From NCBI GenBank assembly GCA_900549725.1, contig URPL01000007.1, positions 1-64,000 on the forward strand: a stretch of DNA of 64,000 nucleotides, written 5' to 3'. The translations under genes and the position numbers were made by a program. Origin of the DNA: an uncultured Eubacteriales bacterium (lineage in GTDB: Bacteria; Bacillota; Clostridia; Oscillospirales; CAG-272). The notes under the pieces are model-generated. The model was not told where the DNA came from and did not search any database. It saw only the letters and a list, made by a program, of their open reading frames with translations. Each line of letters begins with the position of its first letter. Position 1 is the stretch's first letter. Below, one piece after another: positions 16,619 through 24,548 of the stretch.

Positions 16619-17908
16619 TCAGTTGGCGGTGTCCATCGAAAAATCATCCGGAACGATCACGCGGCGGATATCCGCGCCGACACCGCGCAGCTTTCCGACC
16701 AAATCGTCATAGCCGCGTTCAATATGGTAGATGTTTTCGATTTCGCTTTTTCCGTTTGCCGTCAGCGCAGCGATGACAACGGCAGCCCCTGCCCGCAGGT
16801 CCACCGCCTGAATCGGCGCGGCCGACAGCGGCTCGCCGCCTTCGACGATTGCCATTTTACCGTCAACCTTGATTTGTGCGCCCATGCGCTTGAGCTCTTC
16901 AACATAACGGAAGCGATTGTCCCAAACGCCTTCCGTCAGATAGCTTACCCCTTGTGCCAGGCAAAGCAGCACGCAAAGCTGCGGATGCACATCGGTCGGC
17001 AGACCGGGGTAGGGCTGTGTTCTTACGTCCGTGGGGCGGAGCGAGGCAGGACCCGTGACCAGGATCGAGTCGTCAAACTCCTCAATTTGCGCGCCCATTT
17101 CCTCAAGCTTTGCGGAAATGGATTCCAAGTGCTTCGGAATAACATTCCGAATGTGCAGGCGGCCCTTGGTCGCCGCAGCAGCGATCATATAGGTGCCCGC
17201 TTCGATCATATCGGGAATGATGGCATAGGTGCAGCCATACAGCCGATCGACTCCCCGAATTTTGATAACATCCGTTCCGGCGCCGCTGATGCGGGCACCG
17301 CAGGAGTTGAGAAAGTTTGCAAGATCGACGACATGCGGCTCTCTTGCGGCGTTTTCAATGACGGTGGTTCCCTTGGCACGTGTTGCAGCTATGATCACAT
17401 TGATCGTTGCGCCCACGGACACCTTGTCAAAAAACAGGTGAGCAGCATGCAGCCCGTTTGGCGTTTTCGCCTCCAGATAGCCGCCGTCCACGTTGACCTG
17501 CGCGCCCAGGGCGCGGAAGCCTTTGATATGCTGGTCAATCGGTCTGACGCCGAAATCGCAGCCGCCGGGACATCCGACATTTGCGCAGCCGAAGCGCCCC
17601 AGCTCGGCGCCCATGATATAATACGAACCGCGCATTTTTCGGACAAGATCGTACGGGGAAGAACCGCCCCGCACATGACGGGTATCGATCGTGACGGTGT
17701 TTTTATCCAGCCGCTTTACAGTCGCCCCCATGCTCTGCAGGATCTCAAGGGAGTATGAAACATCTAAAATATTCGGCAGATTCTCCAGTGTGCAGACATC
17801 GTCCAGCAGCACCGTGGAGAGAATCACGGGCACTGCCGCGTTCTTCATGCCGCTGACATCAATGTCACCCATCAAGGGTCTTCCGCCTCGGATGATGTAC
17901 TTTTCCAT
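16619..17908 (-). CDS. murA: UDP-N-acetylglucosamine 1-carboxyvinyltransferase
   Basis: A 429-residue enzyme of the first committed step of peptidoglycan precursor synthesis, transferring enolpyruvate from PEP to UDP-GlcNAc. SGMKNAAVPVI holds the substrate-binding Lys/Asn, PGGCDFGVRPID holds the catalytic, fosfomycin-sensitive cysteine near residue 117, DLRAGAAVVIAAL is the C-terminal hallmark and YHIERGYDDL carries the late arginine. Length is normal. Clostridia often have two MurA paralogues; which this is cannot be told. Upstream lies a 580-base gap without a clear consensus promoter. Confidence 0.95.
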   Translation of the reverse strand: MEKYIIRGGRPLMGDIDVSGMKNAAVPVILSTVLLDDVCTLENLPNILDVSYSLEILQSMGATVKRLDKNTVTIDTRHVRGGSSPYDLVRKMRGSYYIMGAELGRFGCANVGCPGGCDFGVRPIDQHIKGFRALGAQVNVDGGYLEAKTPNGLHAAHLFFDKVSVGATINVIIAATRAKGTTVIENAAREPHVVDLANFLNSCGARISGAGTDVIKIRGVDRLYGCTYAIIPDMIEAGTYMIAAAATKGRLHIRNVIPKHLESISAKLEEMGAQIEEFDDSILVTGPASLRPTDVRTQPYPGLPTDVHPQLCVLLCLAQGVSYLTEGVWDNRFRYVEELKRMGAQIKVDGKMAIVEGGEPLSAAPIQAVDLRAGAAVVIAALTANGKSEIENIYHIERGYDDLVGKLRGVGADIRRVIVPDDFSMDTAN

Positions 17909-18490
17909 AGGATATTGTTCTCCGTTCTACCGCGCCCGTTACCGGGGCGGAGTTTAGGATTTGCACAGGCTGCGCATAGCGGGATATGCGGGCAGTTTTT
18001 GCCGCTGTGCGATGCCGTTTGTTTTTCTCTGTGCGGTGGTGCCCGCGGGGAAAAACAGAGCGGCAGAGTGGTTTGCGCCCGAAAAGCCTTGTGGTGCCAA
18101 AGCTGCAAGCATCAAACGCCAAGATACAGTATAGCATGCTTTGGGGCGGCAAGGAACCCTTTCTTCTATAAATTCACAGTTAGTTATTTAATACTTAACA
18201 TTTTATTAACAAGCAAAGCGAAATTCCGTCATTTTTTGCGTGAGAAATCGGAGAATATGTTGTATTTTGGCATTCGGCGCCGCTTGAAAGCGCAAAGAAA
18301 GCGGAAAAAATACCTCATTTGTATCGTATGCAGCGCTCGGCGCCGGGGTGCAGTGTATTTTGACTTTGCTGTGGCAAAAGCGAGGTCGAATGCTTTTTGT
18401 GGGGGCAATCATTTCGCCGCGAAAATCGCAGCGGGCAACAACGCCCGGCGCAAAGCTCAGCGGTGCGTATATGGCTTCATGCGCCGCTTT
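17909..18490. other. Intergenic gap without a recognised gene
   Basis: About 580 bases lie between the murA start and the end of the dehydrogenase gene, both on the minus strand. Reading frames here overlap each other and show no ribosome sites or family resemblance. A minus-strand TATACT at 18134-18129 could be a -10 for murA but lacks a good -35. The centre (18160-18240) is AT-rich. No tRNA or terminator hairpin was convincing. Confidence 0.5.
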
Positions 18491-19249
18491 TCAGATGCCG
18501 AACGGCAGGAACCCTCCGTCCACCCGCAATACCGTTCCCGTTAGAAATGAGGCGCGCACAAGGTATAAAACGGCATCCGCAACATCCTGCGGCGTGCCGA
18601 GCCTGCCCAGCGGCGTTGCGGCGGCGAGCGCCTGCTTTTCCTCGCTTGTATAGCAGTCGAGCATGGGGGTATCGATCACGCCCGGGCAAACGCATAAAAC
18701 CCGAATGCCGCTCGGCGCAAGCTCAGCCGCCATTGCGCGGGAAAAGGCAATCACGGCGCCCTTGGAGGCGGAATAAACGGCTTCGCACGAAGCACCGCTT
18801 TCGCCCCAGATGGAGCCAATGTTGATGATCACGCCGGATTTTTGATGCACCATGGCGGGATAAACGGCATGCGTTGTGTGCAGAACGCCGCCGAAATTGA
18901 TCTGCATCAGGTGCTGCCATTGCGCGCAGGTGCGGTCGGTGAGCAGCCCGTTTTGCGCGACGCCTGCGCAGTTGACCAAAAGATCGATTTTTTTGTGCCG
19001 CTCCAAAATCTGCCCCACGGCATTTTGCACGGACGCTTCCTCCGCAACATCCGCAAAAAGGCTTGTGCAGGCGCAGCCCTTTGCGCGCAGTGTATCACAA
19101 AGCGAGAGGGCGCGGTTTTTCCCGCTGTGATATAGAACAACGGTGAAATAGCCTGCAAGGGCAAGCGCCTCGCTCACGGCGGCGCCGATTCCGCCCGCGC
19201 CGCCGGTGACCACGGCGACGGGCAAGCTTTGTTTTTTTGTATTTTCCAT
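18491..19249 (-). CDS. Short-chain dehydrogenase/reductase, FabG-like
   Basis: The start at ATG 19249 follows GGGAGATGTT and gives 252 residues; the longer open frame upstream would cover the spoIIR promoter region. VVTGGAGGIGAAVSEAL is the Rossmann Gly motif, NCAGVAQNG the structural NAG, INIGSIWGESGASCEAVYSASKGA the Ser-Tyr-Lys catalytic set, and CPGVIDTPM and GTVLRVDGGF close the fold. It resembles 3-oxoacyl-ACP reductases, but with no fatty-acid genes around, the substrate is open. It is divergent from spoIIR; 130 bases separate them. Confidence 0.88.
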   Translation of the reverse strand: MENTKKQSLPVAVVTGGAGGIGAAVSEALALAGYFTVVLYHSGKNRALSLCDTLRAKGCACTSLFADVAEEASVQNAVGQILERHKKIDLLVNCAGVAQNGLLTDRTCAQWQHLMQINFGGVLHTTHAVYPAMVHQKSGVIINIGSIWGESGASCEAVYSASKGAVIAFSRAMAAELAPSGIRVLCVCPGVIDTPMLDCYTSEEKQALAAATPLGRLGTPQDVADAVLYLVRASFLTGTVLRVDGGFLPFGI

Positions 19250-19299
19250 AACATCTCCCAAGGGACGGGAATCTATTTCCCGAAAAATTTTCGTTTTTT

Positions 19300-19330
19300 G
19301 TATAAAGCGGCGGCAAATGCGGCAACAGTG
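19300..19330 (+). promoter_or_regulatory. Candidate sigma-F (forespore) promoter of spoIIR
   Basis: GTATA at 19300-19304 and GGCAACAGTG at 19321-19330 are 16 bases apart and match the Bacillus sigma-F pattern GYATA ... GGnnAnAHTR with one mismatch (G at the H position). It lies about 50 bases before spoIIR, whose homologues are transcribed by sigma-F. Confidence 0.5.
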
Positions 19331-19379
19331 TAATCGGAATTGCTTTGCCGAAAATTGATTTGCCGAAGAGGGAAAAACG

Positions 19380-20069
19380 ATGCAACAAAACAACCAAGCC
19401 GTCAAAAACAAAAATCGGGCTGCGCGGCGCCTTGCGGCTCTTTGCGCGGGCGCGCTCGGCGCGCTTTTGCTTTGCTCGGTGCTGCCCGTATGCGGGGAGC
19501 AGAACGTGTACGGAGAGGTGGTGCGCCTGCATGTGCTGGCAGCCACGGACAGCGCCGCGGATCAGGCGCTGAAATATGAGGTGCGCGATTTTATTCTGCA
19601 GCATTGCCGACAGAGCCTTTGGAAAGAGGCTGCCGATGCGGCAAAGGCAGTCGCGGCGCTGCGGCAGTGCTGTGGGGAGATCGAAGCGGCAGTCAATGCC
19701 TATCTTGCGCGCCGCGGCGCTGGATACGGCTGCACGGTCGATGTGAAAGAACAGTATTTTTCACGCCGCTGGTACGGCACCATGTGCTTCCCCGCCGGGG
19801 AGTATGAAGCGCTTGTGATAACGCTTGGCACGGGGCAGGGGAAAAACTGGTGGTGCGTGCTGTATCCGCCGCTGTGCCTGCGTGCCGCAGGGGGAACGGG
19901 CGGCGAAAAGGATGAGGGAATCCGTGTCTCTGCGCAGAATCGCCGCGCGCTGGAAGAGGCAGGGGTGAGCAAAAGCGCAGCGGATATGCTCAGCGACGGC
20001 ACGCGGCCGCGAATCCGGCTGAAGCTGCGCCTGGTCGAGATCATCGAGGCGCTGTTTGGGGGAGTATGA
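19380..20069 (+). CDS. spoIIR: Stage II sporulation protein R
   Basis: A 229-residue exported signalling protein. In the forespore SpoIIR is made under sigma-F and secreted into the intermembrane space, where it triggers SpoIIGA to process pro-sigma-E in the mother cell. After a basic, hydrophobic N-terminal signal (residues 15-38) come VVRLHVLAATDSAADQALKYEVRD, the family's best-conserved segment, and CFPAGEYEALVITLG followed by KNWWCVLYPPLC, both diagnostic. Length is typical. It stands alone, with the neighbouring genes on the other strand. Its presence indicates a spore-forming lineage. Confidence 0.92.
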   Translation: MQQNNQAVKNKNRAARRLAALCAGALGALLLCSVLPVCGEQNVYGEVVRLHVLAATDSAADQALKYEVRDFILQHCRQSLWKEAADAAKAVAALRQCCGEIEAAVNAYLARRGAGYGCTVDVKEQYFSRRWYGTMCFPAGEYEALVITLGTGQGKNWWCVLYPPLCLRAAGGTGGEKDEGIRVSAQNRRALEEAGVSKSAADMLSDGTRPRIRLKLRLVEIIEALFGGV

Positions 20070-20072
20070 GGC

Positions 20073-21431
20073 TTAGTTTTTCAGAGAGTGAATTGGGGCG
20101 GGGATACGGCCGCCGCGCCCGATAAAGCGGGCGGGCGAAACGGTTTTCACCGGCATGATCGGCGCATGGCCGAGCAGCCCGCCGAAATTTACATCTTCAC
20201 CGGCATGTTTGCCGCAAACGGGAATGAGACGGACGGCGGTGGTTTTGGTATTGGCAACGCCGATGGAAATCTCATCTGCGATGATGCCGCAGATTACATC
20301 GGCGGGGGTATCTCCCGGTATGGCAATCATATCGAGGCCCACGGAGCAGACGGCGGTCATTGCTTCCAGTTTTTCCAGTGTCAAAATGCCGCGCTGCGCC
20401 GCCTCGATCATGCCTGCATCCTCCGAGACGGGGATAAACGCACCAGATAGCCCGCCGACCTGGGAGGATGCCATAACGCCGCCTTTTTTTACGGCGTCGT
20501 TGAGCAGGGCAAGCGCCGCCGTTGTGCCGGGTCCGCCGCAGCATGCAATGCCCATTTCCTCCAAAATTCTTGCAACGGAATCGCCGATCGCAGGGGTGGG
20601 TGCAAGGGAAAGGTCCACAATGCCGAACGGAACCCCCAGGCGCTTTGCCGCCTCCGAGGCGACGAGCTGTCCGACCCGCGTGATTTTGAAAGCGGTGCGC
20701 TTGACGACCTCCGCCAGCGCGCAAAGATCGCAGTCTCCCGCGCGGGCAATCGCACTCTGCACAACGCCGGGGCCGGAAACGCCGACATTGATCACGCAAT
20801 CGCCCTCGCCGCAGCCGTGAAAAGCGCCCGCCATGAAGGGGTTGTCCTCCGGCGCGTTTGCAAATACCACGAGCTTTGCACAGCCGATGGAATCGCGCGC
20901 GGCGCTGCGGAGGGCGGTTTCTTTGATCACCTCGCCCATTTTTGCAATGGCATCCATGTTGATGCCTGCCTTTGTGGAAGCGACATTGACGGAGGAGCAG
21001 ACAAGCTCCGTTTCGCACAGCGCCTGCGGAATCGCATCAATCAGCGCCCGATCGGCAGGGGTTGTGCCTTTTTGCACAAGCGCGCCGAAGCCGCCGATGA
21101 AATTCACGCCGAGCGTTTTTGCGGCGCGGTCCAGCGTTTTGGCGAGTAAAACATATCCGTCCGAATCGCTTTTTCCGCCGATGAGGGAAAGCGGCGTGAC
21201 GGAAATGCGCTTGTTGATGATCGGAATGCCGTATATTTTTTCAAGCTCTTCCCCGGTTTTGACCAGGTGCTCCGCTTTTTTTGTGATCTTGTCATAAATA
21301 TTCTCTGCCAGGCGCCCGGTATTGTCGCTGACGCAGTCAAACAGGGAAATGCCCATGGTGACGGTGCGGATATCGAGATTTTCCTGGCGGATCATATTGA
21401 CGGTTTCCAGAATGTCGTTGATATTCAGCAT
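20073..21431 (-). CDS. UPF0210/DUF711 family protein
   Basis: A 452-residue cytosolic protein of the DUF711 family, sometimes mislabelled as PFL-like because of a distant resemblance to pyruvate formate-lyase. Conserved features are the N-terminal ETVNMIRQENLDIRTVTMGI, FIGGFGALVQKGTTPAD, INVGVSGPGVV and GLDMIAIPGDTPA. No glycyl radical motif is present. The function is unknown. As in many Firmicutes, it directly follows a UPF0237 ACT-domain gene (9-base gap), implying a conserved partnership. It ends 3 bases from the converging spoIIR stop. Confidence 0.92.
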   Translation of the reverse strand: MLNINDILETVNMIRQENLDIRTVTMGISLFDCVSDNTGRLAENIYDKITKKAEHLVKTGEELEKIYGIPIINKRISVTPLSLIGGKSDSDGYVLLAKTLDRAAKTLGVNFIGGFGALVQKGTTPADRALIDAIPQALCETELVCSSVNVASTKAGINMDAIAKMGEVIKETALRSAARDSIGCAKLVVFANAPEDNPFMAGAFHGCGEGDCVINVGVSGPGVVQSAIARAGDCDLCALAEVVKRTAFKITRVGQLVASEAAKRLGVPFGIVDLSLAPTPAIGDSVARILEEMGIACCGGPGTTAALALLNDAVKKGGVMASSQVGGLSGAFIPVSEDAGMIEAAQRGILTLEKLEAMTAVCSVGLDMIAIPGDTPADVICGIIADEISIGVANTKTTAVRLIPVCGKHAGEDVNFGGLLGHAPIMPVKTVSPARFIGRGGRIPAPIHSLKN

Positions 21432-21440
21432 GGCGGCTCC

Positions 21441-21707
21441 TTAAATGCGGTGCATGGAATCGAAAATATCCTCATGCATGGTGTGGATGATAAACCCGTT
21501 TTCTTCTCCCAGGCGGTTCATCTGCTCCACAAAGACGGGGAAGGGAACGGTGAGCGCGTCGATCTGCACGATCATGATCATTGCAAAATAATCCTGCAGC
21601 ACGCTTTGCGAAATATCGCTGATATTGGCGTTGTACTGCGCGCATTTTGCGCTGACCTTGGCGATGATGCCGACGATATCGCGGCCGGTTACGGTAATGA
21701 CAGCTTT
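21441..21707 (-). CDS. UPF0237 ACT-domain protein
   Basis: An 88-residue single ACT domain beginning MKAVITVTGRDIVGIIAKVSA, with GRDIVGI being the usual ligand-binding turn. ACT domains bind small ligands, often amino acids, and regulate partner proteins. The frame is open 20 codons further upstream, but the ATG at 21707 follows a GGAAG site and matches the family's start. It is followed by the UPF0210 gene after 9 bases, the standard gene pair in Firmicutes. Confidence 0.9.
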   Translation of the reverse strand, partial: KAVITVTGRDIVGIIAKVSAKCAQYNANISDISQSVLQDYFAMIMIVQIDALTVPFPVFVEQMNRLGEENGFIIHTMHEDIFDSMHRI

Positions 21708-21835
21708 CATTTGTTTACTTCCTTTCGGATCCGGGGATTTTAACATATTTTTAATAGTGTAGCTCAAAACTGTGTCGAATGCAAGAAAAAACGGTGCGAA
21801 ATTGTAAAAAAATATGAAACAGAGCGTGTTTTGCC

Positions 21836-21864
21836 TTGAAAAGACGCCGCCCTTGTGCTATGAT
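21836..21864 (+). promoter_or_regulatory. Sigma-A promoter for the membrane-protein gene
   Basis: TTGAAA (21836-21841) and TATGAT (21859-21864) have a 17-base spacer, 60 bases before the start at 21925. No terminator is evident before the following lipoprotein and alr genes, so it may serve all three. Confidence 0.65.
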
Positions 21865-21924
21865 AATCAGGAAATACCTCCGGAAACACCGAGGCACCGG
21901 AGCCAAAAAAAGGGGTTGAACTGT

Positions 21925-22473
21925 ATGGACAATATGGAACTGTCCTATCGGATTGAAAAAGCGGTTGAGGGAAATTATAAAACGCAGCGAATTTTGATGC
22001 GCTGCCTGATTGTATTTCTGTGCCTTTTGCCGTTTGCGCTGTTTATCTTTTTCTCCAAGCTTTCCTGGGTCATCTTTTTGATCGTCCCGGTCTGGATCGG
22101 TCTGATGCTCAAAGGTGTCGGCCCGCTGCTGTTTTCCTTTGTGCAGATTCAATATCAGTATACCATCAAGGATATGGGAACCTTCACCTTCTACATCATC
22201 CGCGGCTCTCATAAGCCGAAGCTGATCTTCCAAAGCAAGATCAAGGATTGGAAGAAGATCGCCCCCTTTGCACCCGAGGTGCGCGAGGCGGTGCTGAAAA
22301 CCCCTGTTGTGTATGATGCGCTTCCCTCCCAAACGACCTTTAAGGAGGATGCATATTATGCGTTGTTCACCGATGAAAACGGTCAGGAATGCGCCGTGCT
22401 GTTTGAGGCGCCCGAAAAGACCGTCAAGGCATGCAAGTTTTATAACAGTCAGAACACGGTAACCGCCGGCTGA
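21925..22473 (+). CDS. Membrane protein with two N-terminal helices, unknown function
   Basis: ATG 21925 follows AAGGGGTTGAACTGT and gives 182 residues. After a 30-residue soluble start (MDNMELSYRIEKAVEGNYKT) come two adjacent hydrophobic segments (about 34-52 and 55-80), then a soluble domain with KPKLIFQSKIKDWKK and YYALFTDENGQECAVLFEAPEK. The arrangement, a helical hairpin anchor with a cytosolic PH-like beta domain, recalls PH-domain membrane proteins, but no named family was recognised. Normal base composition. Confidence 0.75.
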   Translation: MDNMELSYRIEKAVEGNYKTQRILMRCLIVFLCLLPFALFIFFSKLSWVIFLIVPVWIGLMLKGVGPLLFSFVQIQYQYTIKDMGTFTFYIIRGSHKPKLIFQSKIKDWKKIAPFAPEVREAVLKTPVVYDALPSQTTFKEDAYYALFTDENGQECAVLFEAPEKTVKACKFYNSQNTVTAG

Positions 22474-22576
22474 GCCTGTTTTGCCCGCCCCGAAGAGCGC
22501 CGGCCTGCCCGTCTCTTCGGGGTGTTCATATTTTCTCTCCCCTGCGGCATAGAAGTAGTTGAAAGGGGAGAAGAAA

Positions 22577-23113
22577 ATGATGGCAAGAGCAAGAGTATGG
22601 TGCTGCGCGGCTGCGGCTGCGCTTTTTTTGGTATCCTGCGGGCGGGCGGAGAAAAAAACACAGGCGTTTGCGGCGCTGTTTTCCGAGCCGTTTTCCCTGC
22701 AGGGCACGCTGAATTATGAAGAAAATGTGCTGGCGGTTTCCGTTTTGCACGGAGCGGAGAAAACGGTTTTGACGCTGACGGACGGTGCGCTTGCAGGCTG
22801 CGGCTTTGCCCTTGAAAAGAGGGACGACGGCACGGAGCAGCTCAAGGCGTTCTGCGAGGATGTGCAAATGCCGTTTGCGGCGCGGGACGGCATTTTGCAG
22901 CTGTTTGCGGCGCTGGCACCGACAGCGGAGGAGCTGCTGCCGCGCGCCGACGGCTTCGAAAGCACCGGCGGCGTGCGCTATACCGTGCAAAAGGACGGAA
23001 CGCCGCGCGCCGTGCAATGCGCGGAGCTGACATTGCGGATTGAGGCATTTGAGCAAGCCGCGCCGGAGGAACCGGAGGCGGCAGCAAAGGAGACGGAATA
23101 TGACGGAGTATGA
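22577..23113 (+). CDS. Putative lipoprotein, unknown function
   Basis: Two consecutive ATGs follow AAAGGGGAGAAGAAA; the first, at 22577, gives 178 residues. The N-terminus is a short lipoprotein signal ending FLVSCGR with the lipidated cysteine near residue 21. The mature part looks like a small beta-rich secreted domain (GTLNYEENVLAVSVLHG, TLTDGALAGCGF) followed by an acidic tail. It overlaps the alr start by 14 bases, so the two are coupled. A similar lipoprotein-alr pairing occurs in related Clostridia as far as I recall; function is unknown. Confidence 0.8.
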   Translation: MMARARVWCCAAAAALFLVSCGRAEKKTQAFAALFSEPFSLQGTLNYEENVLAVSVLHGAEKTVLTLTDGALAGCGFALEKRDDGTEQLKAFCEDVQMPFAARDGILQLFAALAPTAEELLPRADGFESTGGVRYTVQKDGTPRAVQCAELTLRIEAFEQAAPEEPEAAAKETEYDGV

Positions 23114-24248
23114 AAAAAACTTCACCCCGCGCACCTGTGCAATCATTCATGAACGGGCGCTTTGCGAAAATTTCGCTTTGCTGCAAAAGCAGGCAGAGGG
23201 CGCGCGCGTTTGCTGCGTGGTGAAGGCGGACGCCTACGGCCACGGGACCGAGCGGGTTGTACGGGCGCTGCGGCGCGCAGGGGCGGATTATTTTGCCGTT
23301 TCCTGTGTGGAGGAAGCGGCGGCGGTGCGCGCGGCGCTGGACGGCGCGCGGGAAATCCCGATTCTGATTCTCGGCTATACGCGCCCCTGCCATATTCCCT
23401 ATCTTGTGCGGGAAAACATCACGCAGGCGCTGCTCGGGAAAGAATATGCCGAGGCGGTTTTGCCCATGGTGCCCCGCGGCGAGCGGCTGCGGGTGCATAT
23501 TGCCGTTGATACGGGGATGAACCGCATCGGATATGCGCCCGATGAAACCGAGGCGATGCAAAGCCTGTTTGAAAGAGAGCAGCTTTCCGTAGACGGTATT
23601 TTTTCGCATTTTTATGCTTCGGACGAGCCGAAGAGCGCGGCGACCATGCAGCAATATCGATTGTTTTGCGCCTGCGTGCAGGCGGTGCAAAACGCAGTGG
23701 GGCGAAAGCTGCTTGTTCACATTGCAAACAGCGCCGCCATTTCCAATTTTCCCGCCATGCATTGCGACATGGTGCGCGCGGGCATTTCCCTGTACGGCAT
23801 TAAGCCCTCCGCCCTGACCGCCGTGGACGGCTTGCAGCCCGTGATGACGCTGATGACGATGCTTTCCCATATTCATACGGCAAAGGCGGGCGAGGTCGTC
23901 GGCTACGGTGCGGGATATACCGTTCCGCATGCAATGCGCATCGGCACGCTGCCCATCGGCTATGCAGACGGCTATCTGCGCGCATATGCGGGCGGGCATG
24001 TATTGATCCGCGGCAAAGCGGCGCCGCTGCTGGGGCGCATTTGCATGGATCAATGCATGGTCGATCTCAGCGAAATTCCGGATGCCGCGGTGGGAGACGC
24101 CGTGGAGCTGTTCGGGCAGGGTGCTCTTACGGCGGATACGCTTGCCGCGCGCGCGGGGACGATTCCCTATGAGGTGTTGTGCCTGCTTTCCAAGCGCGTC
24201 GTACGCCTGAGCGAGGAGGAAGCGCACGCCATCGCGCAGGAACGGTAA
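23100..24248 (+). CDS. alr: Alanine racemase
   Basis: A 382-residue PLP enzyme that makes D-alanine for peptidoglycan. VVKADAYGHG carries the PLP lysine (K42), AVDTGMNRIGY and GIFSHFYASDEP line the barrel, VGYGAGYTVP holds the second catalytic tyrosine, and GRICMDQCMVDLS closes the active site from the C-terminal domain. The ATG at 23100 lies inside the lipoprotein gene; an earlier in-frame ATG at 23040 would only add a basic leader and is unlikely. No terminator follows at once; the next promoter begins 26 bases downstream. Confidence 0.95.
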   Translation: MTEYEKNFTPRTCAIIHERALCENFALLQKQAEGARVCCVVKADAYGHGTERVVRALRRAGADYFAVSCVEEAAAVRAALDGAREIPILILGYTRPCHIPYLVRENITQALLGKEYAEAVLPMVPRGERLRVHIAVDTGMNRIGYAPDETEAMQSLFEREQLSVDGIFSHFYASDEPKSAATMQQYRLFCACVQAVQNAVGRKLLVHIANSAAISNFPAMHCDMVRAGISLYGIKPSALTAVDGLQPVMTLMTMLSHIHTAKAGEVVGYGAGYTVPHAMRIGTLPIGYADGYLRAYAGGHVLIRGKAAPLLGRICMDQCMVDLSEIPDAAVGDAVELFGQGALTADTLAARAGTIPYEVLCLLSKRVVRLSEEEAHAIAQER

Positions 24249-24273
24249 CGGTTTCGTTTTGTTTTTAAAAACA

Positions 24274-24302
24274 TTGACAATGAAAGAAAAATACGGTATA
24301 CT
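24274..24302 (+). promoter_or_regulatory. Strong sigma-A promoter upstream of a short transcript and the caspase-like locus
   Basis: TTGACA (24274-24279) and TATACT (24297-24302) have a 17-base spacer. Transcription would begin near 24309, leaving a leader of about 210 bases before the ATG at 24519, with a terminator hairpin in the middle. Confidence 0.82.
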
Positions 24303-24308
24303 GTACAC

Positions 24309-24425
24309 AGATAAGCTGAACCGCTGAAAACCAAAAGCGAAAGATGCATTGCTGTGTGCATTTTCCGAGAAGATTGATTCGTTTGCGGCACAAAGCAAGG
24401 CATTGTTCTTGCTTTGTGCTTTTTT
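24309..24425 (+). ncRNA. Candidate small RNA or terminator-controlled leader
   Basis: About 117 bases lie between a strong promoter and a perfect rho-independent terminator and contain no ribosome site or reading frame. Inside, GATGCA and TGCATT (24342-24361) can form a hairpin, and several GAA/GAAA purine stretches precede the terminator. It does not match any riboswitch, SRP RNA or 6S RNA consensus I know. It may be a free small RNA or an attenuator for the downstream caspase-like operon. The 5' end is predicted from the promoter only. Confidence 0.45.
24388..24425 (+). terminator. Rho-independent terminator inside the leader
   Basis: A perfect 12-base stem GCACAAAGCAAG (24388-24399) with CTTGCTTTGTGC (24408-24419) and an 8-base loop is followed by six T. 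It lies downstream of a promoter but about 95 bases before the next start codon. It could also end alr read-through. Confidence 0.85.
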
Positions 24426-24548
24426 GTTTGTGTCGGAAGTTTGGCTTCAATTTTTAAGGATTTTTGCAGCTTTGTTCGTCTAAATGTTTTGATTGCATAA
24501 CGAAAGAGGCGATACCAATGAACAATTTGACCTGTACTTAACTTAATT

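Noticed and set aside
17915..18544. 209-codon plus-strand frame in the gap upstream of murA
   Set aside because: It has no start signal, its composition is that of a chance frame, and it runs into the end of the dehydrogenase gene on the other strand.
20073..21431. UPF0210 protein considered as a pyruvate formate-lyase
   Set aside because: It lacks the glycyl radical motif and the CxE cysteine; the resemblance is only in the legacy family name.
24388..24425. CRISPR-like or phage attachment repeat
   Set aside because: The inverted repeat occurs once and is followed by a T-run, as expected of a terminator.
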